Origin: Gammaproteobacteria bacterium RIFCSPHIGHO2_02_FULL_42_43
GTDB lineage: Bacteria; Pseudomonadota; Gammaproteobacteria; Coxiellales; Coxiellaceae
Direction: 5' to 3'
Length of the DNA stretch: 42,379 bases
Assembly: GCA_001801425.1 (NCBI GenBank)
Contig: MGXR01000012.1
Coordinates: forward strand, 1,597-43,975
Shown in pieces: positions 19,070 through 26,848 of this stretch (its first letter is position 1; the number at the start of each line of letters is the position of its first letter). The position numbers and the translations under genes are program-made. Below the pieces are notes generated by a model. That model searched no databases and had not been told where the DNA came from. It was given only the letters and a program-made list of their open reading frames with translations.

Positions 19070-19192
19070 TCATTGTGTTACACGCGATTGACCCACACCT
19101 GCCGATGATAACCATTCACCCGTAAAACTCGTGTTATCAAACTGACTGCCCAGGTTAGCATTCGCGTAAACACGAAATGGATAAGAAAACAT
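19070..19192 (-). pseudogene. Truncated rhs 5' stub
   Basis: This frame of 40 codons starts at ATG 19190-19192 with the same GGGAGG site as the intact rhs. It encodes the identical first 38 residues (MFSYPFRVYANANLGSQF onward to GQSRV). It then departs from rhs and stops at 19070-19072 after two foreign codons. The stop is 10 bp ahead of the monooxygenase remnant. It may act as a translated leader for the downstream operon. Confidence 0.9.
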
Positions 19193-19339
19193 GTACACCT
19201 CCCGTGCTATCCAATTGACTCAACGGGCGACACGTTACCACAAAAAAAATACGAAAAATACCATGTTTTTAAGTTTTATTTAATTTTCTACAGCTCGGTG
19301 ATTTGAGTTGAAAGTGCGGGGATGTACAACTCACCGCTC
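19079..19339 (-). repeat. Direct repeat copy B: rhs promoter region and 38 codons
   Basis: Second copy of 13003-13262 in the same orientation. It ends on its upstream side at the dispersed repeat CCGCTCGCTAACGCGCGCGG, where copy A has only the first six bases, so the copies share a break point at that element. The intergenic part (19193-19333) holds no gene. Confidence 0.9.
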
Positions 19340-19356
19340 GCTAACGCGCGCGGCTC
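19334..19356. repeat. Dispersed GC-rich repeat
   Basis: The core CCGCTCGCTAACGCGCGCGG followed by CTC, identical over 20 bases to the copy near the secA stop (21679-21703) and, apart from the first C, to the copies within rhs. It marks the outer end of direct repeat copy B. Confidence 0.8.
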
Positions 19357-19410
19357 AGATTGGTGGGGCTGAGGTCGTGACATAGATCAGCAGAATGATG
19401 CTTATTATGG

Positions 19411-19439
19411 TTCCAAAAACAGCTATTTTTGTGTACAAT
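19411..19439 (+). promoter_or_regulatory. Probable promoter for the small membrane-protein pair
   Basis: TTCCAA at 19411-19416 and TACAAT at 19434-19439 are separated by 17 bases. They lie 26 bp upstream of the ATG of the 37-residue gene. The -35 match is weak and the -10 match is good. Confidence 0.45.
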
Positions 19440-19465
19440 TAGAGCTTAAGTTGTCGGAGAATGTT

Positions 19466-19579
19466 ATGTCTTACTGGTTTTTTTATTTGTTGATTATCCC
19501 TGCGTTAATCCCGGTGTATCTCGTGATTAGCTCGCTCATCAACGCACAAGAAAAAGAAAAATCTGAAAACACTAACTAG
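19466..19579 (+). CDS. 37-residue single-pass membrane peptide
   Basis: ATG at 19466 with GGAG 6 bases upstream encodes 37 residues. A hydrophobic helix occupies residues 3-28 (YWFFYLLIIPALIPVYLVIS), followed by a charged tail QEKEKSENTN. An ATG 5 bases upstream, in another frame, leads to an early stop. It ends 13 bp before the next gene on the same strand, so the two are probably co-transcribed. Its topology (short N-terminus, helix, charged C-terminal tail) is that of small membrane accessory peptides or small membrane toxins; neither role can be fixed from sequence. Confidence 0.6.
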   Translation: MSYWFFYLLIIPALIPVYLVISSLINAQEKEKSENTN

Positions 19580-19592
19580 TTAGGTGCACATC

Positions 19593-20369
19593 ATGGATGA
19601 GCATAAAGACGATGTTTTAAAAGAACTGGTTGATGTTGTCAAAGAAAATTCTGAAACAATTGAAACATTCAAAGACGCTTTCGTCGACACACAAAAAACC
19701 CATGTTGAAACGCAAGAACGCTACGAAGCGCTCACACTCGACACCCGAAAAAGTTTTGAAGATTTAGAGCGCCAAACCCGATCGGATCGAATACTGGAAA
19801 GCAAGCGCCAGCGGCGCGATACGTATGTGATTACAACAGTCAGTCTCTTATCGATTTGCGTCACCAGCATTTTAGGGTTTTACTTAACGATGCAAATTCA
19901 GAAAATGAAATCGCGTGATACGCAGCTATCAGCGTTGTATAAACAAGAAAACGCACTTGAAAATACGATTAATAATATGGTTTCAAAAAAAGATGATTTG
20001 ATGATGGCGATGGTGAATTTTCGTGGTGTCAGAGATGAAAAACAACAGGAATGCAAAGATAACAAATTTTTATCGAAAAGTTCTTACGAATTTCGACAAA
20101 GATTATTTGCTGCGGATTATAAACTGGTAGGAGCCACATACAATATAACTGGCATTTTTAGTTCAGAAATATTCATCAAAGTAAAAACCTTTTTGACTGA
20201 TTCCAGTGTAGATAAAACGAGAATTTGCACCAAAGACTCTCTCACCGATAACGTATTAGCAAAAAAACAATATGAAATAAACAACCTAATGCTTGATTCA
20301 ATTAATAATCTAAAAAAGAAAAAAGACAAGATAATTAATCGAGTTGAACAAATAGAGCGGCAAAATTAA
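19593..20369 (+). CDS. Membrane-anchored coiled-coil protein of unknown function
   Basis: A 258-residue protein starting at ATG 19593 with AGGTG 7 bases upstream. Residues 1-75 are strongly charged and heptad-like (ENSETIETFKDAFVDTQKTH). One membrane helix follows near 78-102 (VITTVSLLSICVTSILGFYL), then a long charged, helical region with two cysteine pairs widely spaced, ending in a coiled coil (INNLKKKKDKIINRVEQIER). No enzymatic motif is seen. It follows the 37-residue membrane peptide by 13 bp. The layout, coiled coil then one helix then coiled coil, suggests a structural or scaffold role at the membrane. I do not recognise a family. Confidence 0.75.
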   Translation: MDEHKDDVLKELVDVVKENSETIETFKDAFVDTQKTHVETQERYEALTLDTRKSFEDLERQTRSDRILESKRQRRDTYVITTVSLLSICVTSILGFYLTMQIQKMKSRDTQLSALYKQENALENTINNMVSKKDDLMMAMVNFRGVRDEKQQECKDNKFLSKSSYEFRQRLFAADYKLVGATYNITGIFSSEIFIKVKTFLTDSSVDKTRICTKDSLTDNVLAKKQYEINNLMLDSINNLKKKKDKIINRVEQIERQN

Positions 20370-20382
20370 ATCGAAAAAGGCA

Positions 20383-20402
20383 TAGCCCTCAAACGAGAGC
20401 TA
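20383..20402 (-). terminator. Terminator behind the 22-residue micro-ORF
   Basis: The sequence TAGCCCTCAAACGAGAGCTA forms a hairpin (stem TAGC-CTC with one mismatch, loop AAAC). On the minus strand it is followed by a T-rich run (CCTTTTTCGATTTAATTT). It lies 19 bp past the micro-ORF stop and 13 bp past the stop of the convergent coiled-coil gene. Confidence 0.55.
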
Positions 20403-20421
20403 TCAATATAACTGATAGATA

Positions 20422-20490
20422 TTACATCCCTACACAAGCAGCCGCAGACGCCTTCTTAGCATTTTTCCAAAGTGTTAGTAATTTTTTCAT
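20422..20490 (-). CDS. 22-residue micro-ORF with its own promoter and terminator
   Basis: Reads MKKLLTLWKNAKKASAAACV then GM and a TAA stop. AGGA lies 8 bases before the ATG. A promoter candidate (20528-20556) and a terminator (20383-20402) bracket it. The peptide is cationic and has a single cysteine after an Ala-rich stretch. It could be a small peptide toxin, a bacteriocin-like precursor or a leader. No homologue is recognised, and coding potential rests only on the complete set of expression signals. Confidence 0.5.
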   Translation of the reverse strand: MKKLLTLWKNAKKASAAACVGM

Positions 20491-20527
20491 GATTTATTTC
20501 CTGTTGGTTGATTATCAAACACACGAA

Positions 20528-20556
20528 ATTTTGCCGCAGAAAGTTTTTCGAGTCAA
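20528..20556 (-). promoter_or_regulatory. Probable promoter for the micro-ORF
   Basis: On the minus strand TTGACT (20551-20556) and CAAAAT (20528-20533) are separated by exactly 17 bases. They lie 38 bp upstream of the micro-ORF ATG, just past the stop of the glycine-rich-domain-like gene. Confidence 0.45.
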
Positions 20557-20575
20557 ATATTTTTTGTGTTTGCCG

Positions 20576-21052
20576 TTATCTATTTGATTGTTTGGCAGTG
20601 AACAATAACTTAATAAAATTGATCAACTGTTTGAAATGTACGTAGCGTACGTTATAAATATAGTCACCGAATTCTTGAAAGTGCAGTGCTTGTGTTTTTT
20701 CGAAAGCGTTATCCAAATCGTTGCGAGTGGTTTTGCCGTCGATGCCGAAATAGGGATAGTGATGCAAGTATGCACCGAAAATCTTGTCGCAGTCTGTGTG
20801 ATATTTTTTCGTATCGAGAATATGATTATGCCAAAATTCATCGACTTCTTCCGAGGGCGGCAAACTCAAGCACGAATTGGTGTATTTTTTATTTAAATAC
20901 AGAAAATGCTTGTATAACTCACCAATCTTCAACACATCCGACTTTTTCCAGCCCTTGGTGCTGACGATTTTATCCACGACCATCGAAAAATCAATGGCGT
21001 CGATATATGCTTTGGCTTCGTCTAATGTGGGAATGTGCGTGGTGTCGATCAT
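20576..21052 (-). CDS. Glycine-rich-domain-containing-like protein
   Basis: A 158-residue soluble protein. The central segment PSEEVDEFWHNHILDTKKY then HHYPYFG is the hallmark of the glycine-rich domain-containing-like family found in bacteria and, with extra domains, in plants. The His and Trp residues of VDEFWHxHILDT are conserved there. The bacterial members have no defined biochemical role. The protein is mostly helical, with no signal peptide or membrane segment. The ATG at 21052 has AGGG about 12 bases upstream. It stands alone between the micro-ORF and a block of short repeats. Confidence 0.75.
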   Translation of the reverse strand: MIDTTHIPTLDEAKAYIDAIDFSMVVDKIVSTKGWKKSDVLKIGELYKHFLYLNKKYTNSCLSLPPSEEVDEFWHNHILDTKKYHTDCDKIFGAYLHHYPYFGIDGKTTRNDLDNAFEKTQALHFQEFGDYIYNVRYVHFKQLINFIKLLFTAKQSNR

Positions 21053-21114
21053 AGTGTAAATAATACCCTAGAAACGAGGTTGTGTCAGGCGAATATGAAC
21101 CCGCTCCCTAACGG

Positions 21115-21199
21115 TCGCGGCTCCGATTTTTTCATTTGACGATCGCGGCTCCGATTTTTTCATTTGACGGTCACGGCTCCGACTCAGCAATCGGAGCCG
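21115..21199. repeat. 28-bp tandem repeat with terminal inverted copy
   Basis: TCGCGGCTCCGATTTTTTCA begins a 28-bp unit at 21115 and 21143, with a partial third at 21171. The third ends in CGGCTCCGA (21174-21182), which pairs with TCGGAGCCG (21191-21199) across 8 bases to make a perfect 9-bp hairpin. The block separates mutT from the glycine-rich-domain-like gene and may end mutT transcription. Confidence 0.8.
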
Positions 21200-21205
21200 C
21201 GAGTG

Positions 21206-21592
21206 TTAACGAGCGGTTAATTGCGTAATCACCGCACGATTGGCGGGCAGGAAATTGTATGCGTGTAGCTGATCCAGCGCCACCCAGCGAATTTCTTGGT
21301 TTTCGCGCCCGCGGGGTGTGCCGCTAAATTGGGTGATTGTGTAAACGTAAAGTGTGAACTGTTTTTCGCCGACTGTGTGAGTTGTTTTTAAAAAAAATTC
21401 TGGATTGTGCGCGTCGATGCCGATTTCTTCGTTAAGTTCGCGCACCACAGCTTGCAACGTAGTTTCGTTTTTTTCTACTTTGCCACCAGGAAATTCCCAG
21501 ATGCCGGGCGAGACTACGTGTGGCGGGCGAAGTGCGATGAGCACTTGGTTTTGTTCGTTAAAAATAATGCCGATGGATACTGATTGATTCAC
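21206..21592 (-). CDS. mutT: 8-oxo-dGTP diphosphatase, Nudix family
   Basis: A 128-residue Nudix hydrolase. The complete Nudix box (Gx5Ex7REUxEExGU) is seen as GKVEKNE, then RELNEEIGI at residues ~37-60. MutT removes 8-oxo-dGTP from the nucleotide pool and prevents A:T to C:G changes. It lies downstream of secA on the same strand, the usual gammaproteobacterial order secA-mutT, although about 140 bp of repeats now separate them. The only start in frame is a GTG at 21590-21592. This GTG and the next three codons belong to a dispersed repeat, so the original N-terminus may have been replaced by the insertion. No clear ribosome binding site is seen. Confidence 0.9.
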   Translation of the reverse strand: MNQSVSIGIIFNEQNQVLIALRPPHVVSPGIWEFPGGKVEKNETTLQAVVRELNEEIGIDAHNPEFFLKTTHTVGEKQFTLYVYTITQFSGTPRGRENQEIRWVALDQLHAYNFLPANRAVITQLTAR

Positions 21593-21705
21593 TCGCTACC
21601 GCTCGTGTCTGTGTCATACAAAATGATTTGCTTCGCAAATCCCGCTTGCTGACGCGCGCGGCTCAGATCTTTTTTATTACCGCTCGCTAACGCGCGCGGC
21701 TCCTT
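21582..21705. repeat. Composite dispersed repeat between secA and mutT
   Basis: In order it holds TTCACTCGCTACCGCTCGTG, the hairpin GATTTGCTTCGCAAATC (7-bp stem, 3-base loop), CCCGCTTGCTGACGCGCGCG, and a second core copy CCGCTCGCTAACGCGCGCGG at 21679-21698. The same modules in the same order recur at 25387-25645; the first module also occurs at 42270-42299. Confidence 0.85.
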
Positions 21706-21734
21706 GCTATTTTATGCGCGTGCTTCTTTTTTAT

Positions 21735-24464
21735 TTATATTTTCCCATGACACTGCTTAAACTTTTTGCCAGAACCGCAGTGGCAGGGATCGTTGCGGCC
21801 CACTTTGGGTTCGCCGCGCACAAATGTTTTCACTGTATCTTCTTCTTCGTCAGTTACCGCTTCACCATCCGCCTCAAGTACGGTGTCAGCGGATTGATGC
21901 GTAAAATGTAATTGCGGTGCAGTCGAATCTCGCTCTGCTTGCATCATTTCAGGTGTAGCCACTTCAATTTTTGCCAACGTTGAAATAAACGCATATTTAA
22001 TTTGTTCCAACAATTCCGTGAACATGGTGAACGATTCGCGTTTGAATTCTTGCGTCGGATTTTTCTGCGCGTACCCACGCAACTGAATGCCTTGGCGCAA
22101 ATGATCCATCATCGACAAATGATCTTTCCAATGCGCATCCAACACTTGCAGCATGATGCCTTTTTCTGCTTGACGCAAATTTTCCGCGCCAATTAATACT
22201 TCTTTCGCTTCATAGGCGCTCGCAATGGTTTGCGTTATTTTTTCTTTGAGCGTGTCTTCATGTAACTGTGTATCGGTTTTCAGCCATTCGCGAATGGGAA
22301 TACTCAAATGAAAATCTTGTTCGATGCGTTTTTCAAGCCCTGCCACATCCCATTGCTCTTCCATACTTTCTTTAGGAATGTATTGATGAAACAAACTATC
22401 CACCACCTCTTCTCGAATTTCGCGAACCGATTTGGATACATCTGTCGCTTGCAACAATTCAAATCGTTGCTGATAAATTACTTTGCGCTGATCATTCGCG
22501 ACGTCATCGTATTCTAATAAATGTTTGCGAATATCAAAGTTGTGCCCTTCAACACGACGCTGCGCTTTTTCAATTGCGCGAGAAATCATGGGGTGTTGTA
22601 TCACATCACCTTTTTTCACACCCAGGCGCCGCATCATATTCAACATGCGTTCACCGCCAAAAATTCGCAATAAATTATCTTCCATTGACAAAAAGAATTG
22701 CGACAAACCGGGATCACCTTGACGACCTGATCGACCGCGCAATTGGTTGTCGATGCGACGGGATTCGTGACGCTCGCTACCCAACACATACAAACCACCC
22801 GCTGCAACTACCGCTTCGTGTCTTTTGTTCCAATCATTTTTTAATTCAGTAATTTGCGCTTCGGTTGGATTTTCCAATTCGCTGATTTCCAAATTCACAT
22901 TGCCGCCTAACACAATGTCTGTGCCGCGACCTGCCATGTTGGTTGCAATAGTGACTGATCCAGGGCGCCCTGCTTCCGCGATAATTTTCGCTTCACGTTC
23001 ATGTTGTTTTGCATTCAACACTTCATGAGAAATTTTTACTTTGGTTAAACGGCTGGATAATAATTCGGAGGTTTCAATCGATGCAGTGCCAACTAAAATT
23101 GGCTGGCCTTTTTCACGCACGCGCTCTATTTCTTCGAGGATTGCGTCAAATTTTTCATCTCGCGTCATATATACTTTATCGGCGAGATCTTCGCGAATCA
23201 TGGGTTGATTCGTGGGAATCACCACCACTTCCAATCCATAAATTTTTTGAAATTCGAATGCCTCGGTATCTGCGGTGCCTGTCATGCCCGATAATTTTTC
23301 ATACATGCGAAAATAATTTTGAAATGTGATGGTTGCGAGCGTTTGATTTTCCAATTGTACTTCAACGCCTTCTTTGGCTTCGACGGCTTGATGCAAGCCA
23401 TCAGACCAACGACGCCCTTCCATCAAACGGCCTGTGTGTTCATCGACAATAATCACTTCGCCATTTTTCACGACATATTCCACGTCGCGATGATACAACG
23501 TATTCGCGCGCAATGACGCGCCAAAGTAATGCATCAATTGAATATTGGTGTAATCGTATAAACTCTCATTTTCTTTTATCAATCCTGCGTTCAACATTAA
23601 TTCTTCAACGCGTTGATGACCGCGCTCCGTCAAATGTGCTTGACGATTCTTTTCATCGAGCACGTAATCACCACGACGCTCGTCAGGCACTTCCTCATCT
23701 TTTTCTTCTTCCTGCATGATTTGTCTTTTTAAACTGGGAATCAAGCGATTTACTTTCGCATATAATTCAGAAGAAGCTTCGGCTTGGCCAGAAATAATAA
23801 GTGGTGTTCTCGCTTCATCAATTAAAATTGAATCAACTTCATCGATGATTGCAAAATGCAATGGGGGTTGCACGCGCTGTTTTAATTCATACACCATGTT
23901 GTCGCGCAAATAATCAAAACCAAATTCATTATTCGTTCCATACGTAATATCTTTTGCATAGGCCGCTTGTTTTTCATCGTGCGACATGTTTGTTAAATTA
24001 ACGCCGACAGACAATCCCAAAAAAGAATAAATGGGTTCCATCCACGCCGCGTCGCGTTTCGCCAAATAATCATTGACGGTGATGATATGCACGCCACGTT
24101 TGGTTAATGCATTGAGATACGCGGCCAATGTGGCCATCAATGTTTTGCCTTCGCCGGTGCGCATTTCTGAAATTTTTCCGTCATGCAACACCATGCCGCC
24201 AATCAATTGCACATCAAAATGACGCAAACCGAGTGTGCGTTTTGACGCTTCGCGCACGACTGCAAATGCTTCCGGCAATAAATCATTTAATGCGATACCT
24301 TTGGACAAACGAACGCGAAATTCTTCTGTTTTGCTTTTCAGTTCCGCGTTAGACAATGTTTGCATCGCGGGCTCAAATGCGTTTATTTTATCGACGAGTT
24401 TGCGATACTGACGCAACAGACGATCGTTGCGTGTGCCGAATATTTTTCGTAACAATCCCAACAT
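21735..24464 (-). CDS. secA: Preprotein translocase ATPase SecA
   Basis: A 909-residue motor that drives secretory proteins through SecYEG. The ATG at 24462-24464 gives the family N-terminus [14 protein letters not shown] and has GAAGAG 8 bases upstream; an upstream in-frame start lacks support. Walker A is MRTGEGKT (~residue 102-109) and the DEAD-like box is DEVDSI. The second nucleotide-binding fold has [14 protein letters not shown], and [13 protein letters not shown] follows. The C-terminus carries the zinc and SecB-binding CxCx8CH motif ([15 protein letters not shown]). The length is close to that of E. coli SecA. The gene is divergent from a dciA-like gene, as in many gammaproteobacteria, but lpxC, which often lies nearby after ftsZ, is missing. 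Confidence 0.97.
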   Translation of the reverse strand: MLGLLRKIFGTRNDRLLRQYRKLVDKINAFEPAMQTLSNAELKSKTEEFRVRLSKGIALNDLLPEAFAVVREASKRTLGLRHFDVQLIGGMVLHDGKISEMRTGEGKTLMATLAAYLNALTKRGVHIITVNDYLAKRDAAWMEPIYSFLGLSVGVNLTNMSHDEKQAAYAKDITYGTNNEFGFDYLRDNMVYELKQRVQPPLHFAIIDEVDSILIDEARTPLIISGQAEASSELYAKVNRLIPSLKRQIMQEEEKDEEVPDERRGDYVLDEKNRQAHLTERGHQRVEELMLNAGLIKENESLYDYTNIQLMHYFGASLRANTLYHRDVEYVVKNGEVIIVDEHTGRLMEGRRWSDGLHQAVEAKEGVEVQLENQTLATITFQNYFRMYEKLSGMTGTADTEAFEFQKIYGLEVVVIPTNQPMIREDLADKVYMTRDEKFDAILEEIERVREKGQPILVGTASIETSELLSSRLTKVKISHEVLNAKQHEREAKIIAEAGRPGSVTIATNMAGRGTDIVLGGNVNLEISELENPTEAQITELKNDWNKRHEAVVAAGGLYVLGSERHESRRIDNQLRGRSGRQGDPGLSQFFLSMEDNLLRIFGGERMLNMMRRLGVKKGDVIQHPMISRAIEKAQRRVEGHNFDIRKHLLEYDDVANDQRKVIYQQRFELLQATDVSKSVREIREEVVDSLFHQYIPKESMEEQWDVAGLEKRIEQDFHLSIPIREWLKTDTQLHEDTLKEKITQTIASAYEAKEVLIGAENLRQAEKGIMLQVLDAHWKDHLSMMDHLRQGIQLRGYAQKNPTQEFKRESFTMFTELLEQIKYAFISTLAKIEVATPEMMQAERDSTAPQLHFTHQSADTVLEADGEAVTDEEEDTVKTFVRGEPKVGRNDPCHCGSGKKFKQCHGKI

Positions 24465-24495
24465 GATTTTGCTCTTCAATGAATAATGCAAAGTG

Positions 24496-24501
24496 TATAA
24501 T
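24496..24501 (+). promoter_or_regulatory. -10 box TATAAT close to the dciA-like start
   Basis: A perfect TATAAT sits only 7 bases before the ATG of the dciA-like gene. If used, it would give a leaderless or nearly leaderless transcript. A matching -35 is not obvious. Confidence 0.35.
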
Positions 24502-24508
24502 ACTGCGT

Positions 24509-24829
24509 ATGCAAACACCACACCACGATAACGATGATCCTCAACCGCTCAGCCAGATACTCGGGCGTAATTCGCTCGGCCAATTAATTCAAAAAGCCCA
24601 TCAATTGCGTGCAATTGAAAAAGCGCTCAAGCCCATTTTGCCGACGGAATTTGCAAAAAGCTGTTATGTACTGAATATCGATCAGCGCAAGATTATACTT
24701 GGCGTTGCCAATGCTGCTATTGCAACACACATGCAAATGATCACCGGTGAAATAATTCAAATATTGCAAAAAATACCGGAATTTCAGCAGTTTCAAACCA
24801 TTCAGTGCCGTGTTCGAACACAAAAGTGA
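24509..24829 (+). CDS. DUF721/DciA-like protein
   Basis: A 106-residue basic protein. The segments [20 protein letters not shown], then [15 protein letters not shown] and [17 protein letters not shown], follow the DUF721 pattern. That family includes DciA, the loader or helper of the replicative helicase DnaB in bacteria without DnaC. The location divergent from secA is common for this family in gammaproteobacteria. The ATG at 24509 is chosen because the conserved region starts shortly after it; another ATG 30 bp upstream would place the start closer to secA. The DnaB-related role is family knowledge and not proven for this short version. Confidence 0.7.
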   Translation: MQTPHHDNDDPQPLSQILGRNSLGQLIQKAHQLRAIEKALKPILPTEFAKSCYVLNIDQRKIILGVANAAIATHMQMITGEIIQILQKIPEFQQFQTIQCRVRTQK

Positions 24830-24884
24830 TTGACATTGGATAAGTAGATTGCCAAACTTGCCCATCTTTTTTTGCGAGGTAAGT

Positions 24885-25349
24885 ATGCAAAGATACAACG
24901 ATAGAGATTGTTTCTTGTGGGTTATGACTATCTGCATGTTTGGATGTGTTGCTGGTGGGGCGGCGCTCGCTTATGCGATGGTCACAGGTCACCTATTGAC
25001 TGTGTTTAATCCCTCATCGACCGCCCCCAATGTAACAAATACCAATACATCGCAGTCAACATCAAAATTATCGCTAGAACAATTACAGTCAATATTCCAA
25101 GCACTGAAAAATACTACCAGCAGCCCCGAAAATGCGACGAATAATTCCGTTTCTATTCATTCAGCCGACATGATTGTCAAACTAACGATTTTTTGCGCCC
25201 TTGCTGCAGCGGTGTTATACATAAATCGAAAAGAGATCGCGTCGTCTCTAGAAAAGTATTTCACTGGCCTTCAACGTTGTTGGCACGAAAGCGTGCGGCG
25301 TGATCCGAGTGGTGCGACGAAGCTGCCTGTTGAGTATGGTGTGATTTAA
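24885..25349 (+). CDS. Small two-helix membrane protein, unknown
   Basis: A 154-residue protein starting at ATG 24885, with GAGGT 4 bases upstream. A first membrane segment lies at residues ~10-35 (FLWVMTICMFGCVAGGAALA). A polar Thr/Ser/Asn-rich linker of about 55 residues follows (NTNTSQSTSK and similar). A second membrane segment lies at ~98-116 (KLTIFCALAAAVLYI), with a basic C-terminal tail. No family is recognised. It lies 55 bp downstream of the dciA-like gene on the same strand and is followed by the tandem repeat block. It occupies the ftsZ-secA interval where lpxC is usually found, so it is an insertion relative to the common order. Confidence 0.65.
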   Translation: MQRYNDRDCFLWVMTICMFGCVAGGAALAYAMVTGHLLTVFNPSSTAPNVTNTNTSQSTSKLSLEQLQSIFQALKNTTSSPENATNNSVSIHSADMIVKLTIFCALAAAVLYINRKEIASSLEKYFTGLQRCWHESVRRDPSGATKLPVEYGVI

Positions 25350-25386
25350 TGCAGGTGGCTCTTTTACGCACTTGCTGGCGCGCGCG

Positions 25387-25645
25387 CTCCGATTTTATCT
25401 TGATGATGATTGATTCACTCGCTACCGCTCGTGTCTGTGTCCCATAAAATGAAATGATTTGCTTCGCAAATCCCGCTCGTTAACACTCGCGGCTCCGATT
25501 TTATCTTGATGATGATTGATTCACTCGCTACCGCTCGTGTCTGTGTCCCATAAAATGAAATGATTTGCTTCGCAAATCCCGCTTGCTGGCGCGCAACAAG
25601 AAAATGATTTGCTTCGCAAATCCCGCTTGCTGACGCGCGCGGCTC
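25387..25645. repeat. 106-bp tandem repeat block downstream of ftsZ
   Basis: Two units of 106 bp (25387-25492 and 25493-25598) are almost identical. Each contains TTCACTCGCTACCGCTCGTG, GATTTGCTTCGCAAATC and a CCGCTYG...CGCGGCTCC tail. A third partial unit (25603-25645) repeats the hairpin and tail. The whole gap between the small membrane gene and ftsZ consists of this element. The hairpin could work as a transcription terminator or mRNA stabiliser for ftsZ. No gene is present. Confidence 0.9.
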
Positions 25646-25657
25646 TTTGTTTATTTA

Positions 25658-26839
25658 TTATTCTTCGCGTTTTCTTAAAAATGCTGGGATATCGAGAAAT
25701 TCCACTGGTTCGCGCTGACGTTCTTCAATCGCTTCGGGAATTGTGGGCTTCTGTGGTTTATTGACCGTGTCTTGGTTGCGCAAGTACGTCGGGCGATCGA
25801 GCTGATGATAATCCACGCTACCATCCACGCGTGTTGGGCGAACAGCGGCACGCGAAGCAGCAACACCCGCGCCAATTTTATCACGCGTGCCCAATCCGGT
25901 GACCACCACCGTGACACGCAATTCATCAGTCAATTCTGGATCGATCACGGTGCCGACCACCACGGTCGCTGATTCGGATGCAAATGCTTTTACCGCTTCG
26001 CCGACGGCTTCAAATTCACCGATCGACATGTCGGTGCCAGCGGTGATATTCACTAACACGCCTTTTGCACCACTAAAATCGACATCTTCTAACAATGGAC
26101 TTGCAATAGCCGACTCCGCCGCTTCGCGCGCGCGATTTTCGCCACTCGACACACCTGTTCCCATCATAGCCATTCCCATTTCTGACATGACGGTACGCAC
26201 ATCAGCAAAATCGACGTTGATTAAACCGGGGCGTGTAATCAAATCAGCGATACCTTGCACGGCGCCAAATAACACGTTGTTCGCCGCTTTAAATGCGTTC
26301 AATAATGAAATATTTTTACCAAGGACGGTCAGCAATTTGTTGTTGGGAATGGTAATGAGGGAATCCACGTATTTGGATAACGCTTTAATTCCTTCTTCGG
26401 CGATTTCCATGCGTTTTCTGCCTTCAAACGCAAACGGTTTTGTCACGACAGCGACAGTTAAAATGCCTAATTCTTTCGCGATTTCCGCAAAGATGGGCGC
26501 TGCTCCCGTGCCTGTGCCACCACCCATGCCGGCGGTTAAAAAAACCATGTCGGTGCCGGATAATAATTCACGAATGTTGTTGCGATTTTCTTCGGCTGCT
26601 TGACGACCCACGTCTGGATTCGCACCCGCACCCAACCCTTTCGTCATTTCTTCACCCAAATGCAAAATCGTGCGCGCGCTGGATTTGCTGAGTGCTTGAG
26701 AATCGGTGTTGGCGCAAATAAATTCAACGCCGGTGATATTTTCCAGCATCATATGCTCGACAGCATTCCCGCCGCCACCGCCGATACCCACCACTTTGAT
26801 TTTTGCGTTATGAGAATAGTTGTCACCTAACTCAAACAT
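25658..26839 (-). CDS. ftsZ: Cell division GTPase FtsZ
   Basis: A 393-residue tubulin-like GTPase that polymerises at mid-cell and recruits the divisome. The GTP-binding loop [11 protein letters not shown] (~residues 20-30), the tubulin signature [10 protein letters not shown] (~105-114) and the T7-loop region [11 protein letters not shown] are present. The C-terminal peptide [11 protein letters not shown] is the binding site for FtsA and ZipA. The ATG at 26839 has AGGAGA 5 bases upstream and lies 9 bp after the ftsA stop, so the two are co-transcribed. It is the last division gene of the cluster here; lpxC, which follows ftsZ in many relatives, is replaced by repeats. Confidence 0.98.
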   Translation of the reverse strand: MFELGDNYSHNAKIKVVGIGGGGGNAVEHMMLENITGVEFICANTDSQALSKSSARTILHLGEEMTKGLGAGANPDVGRQAAEENRNNIRELLSGTDMVFLTAGMGGGTGTGAAPIFAEIAKELGILTVAVVTKPFAFEGRKRMEIAEEGIKALSKYVDSLITIPNNKLLTVLGKNISLLNAFKAANNVLFGAVQGIADLITRPGLINVDFADVRTVMSEMGMAMMGTGVSSGENRAREAAESAIASPLLEDVDFSGAKGVLVNITAGTDMSIGEFEAVGEAVKAFASESATVVVGTVIDPELTDELRVTVVVTGLGTRDKIGAGVAASRAAVRPTRVDGSVDYHQLDRPTYLRNQDTVNKPQKPTIPEAIEERQREPVEFLDIPAFLRKREE

Positions 26840-26848
26840 ATCAATCTC

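Noticed and set aside
24479-24508. Upstream ATG for the dciA-like gene
   Set aside because: The conserved region begins after the ATG at 24509, and the extra ten residues ([10 protein letters not shown]) do not resemble the family.
25387-25645. CRISPR array
   Set aside because: Units are 106 bp and repeat completely, with no variable spacers between short repeats, and no cas gene is near.
25887-26603. Open frame of 238 codons on the plus strand opposite ftsZ
   Set aside because: It is the antisense of a strongly conserved gene, its protein is low-complexity Thr/Ser/Ala/Pro, and no ribosome site or family pattern is seen.
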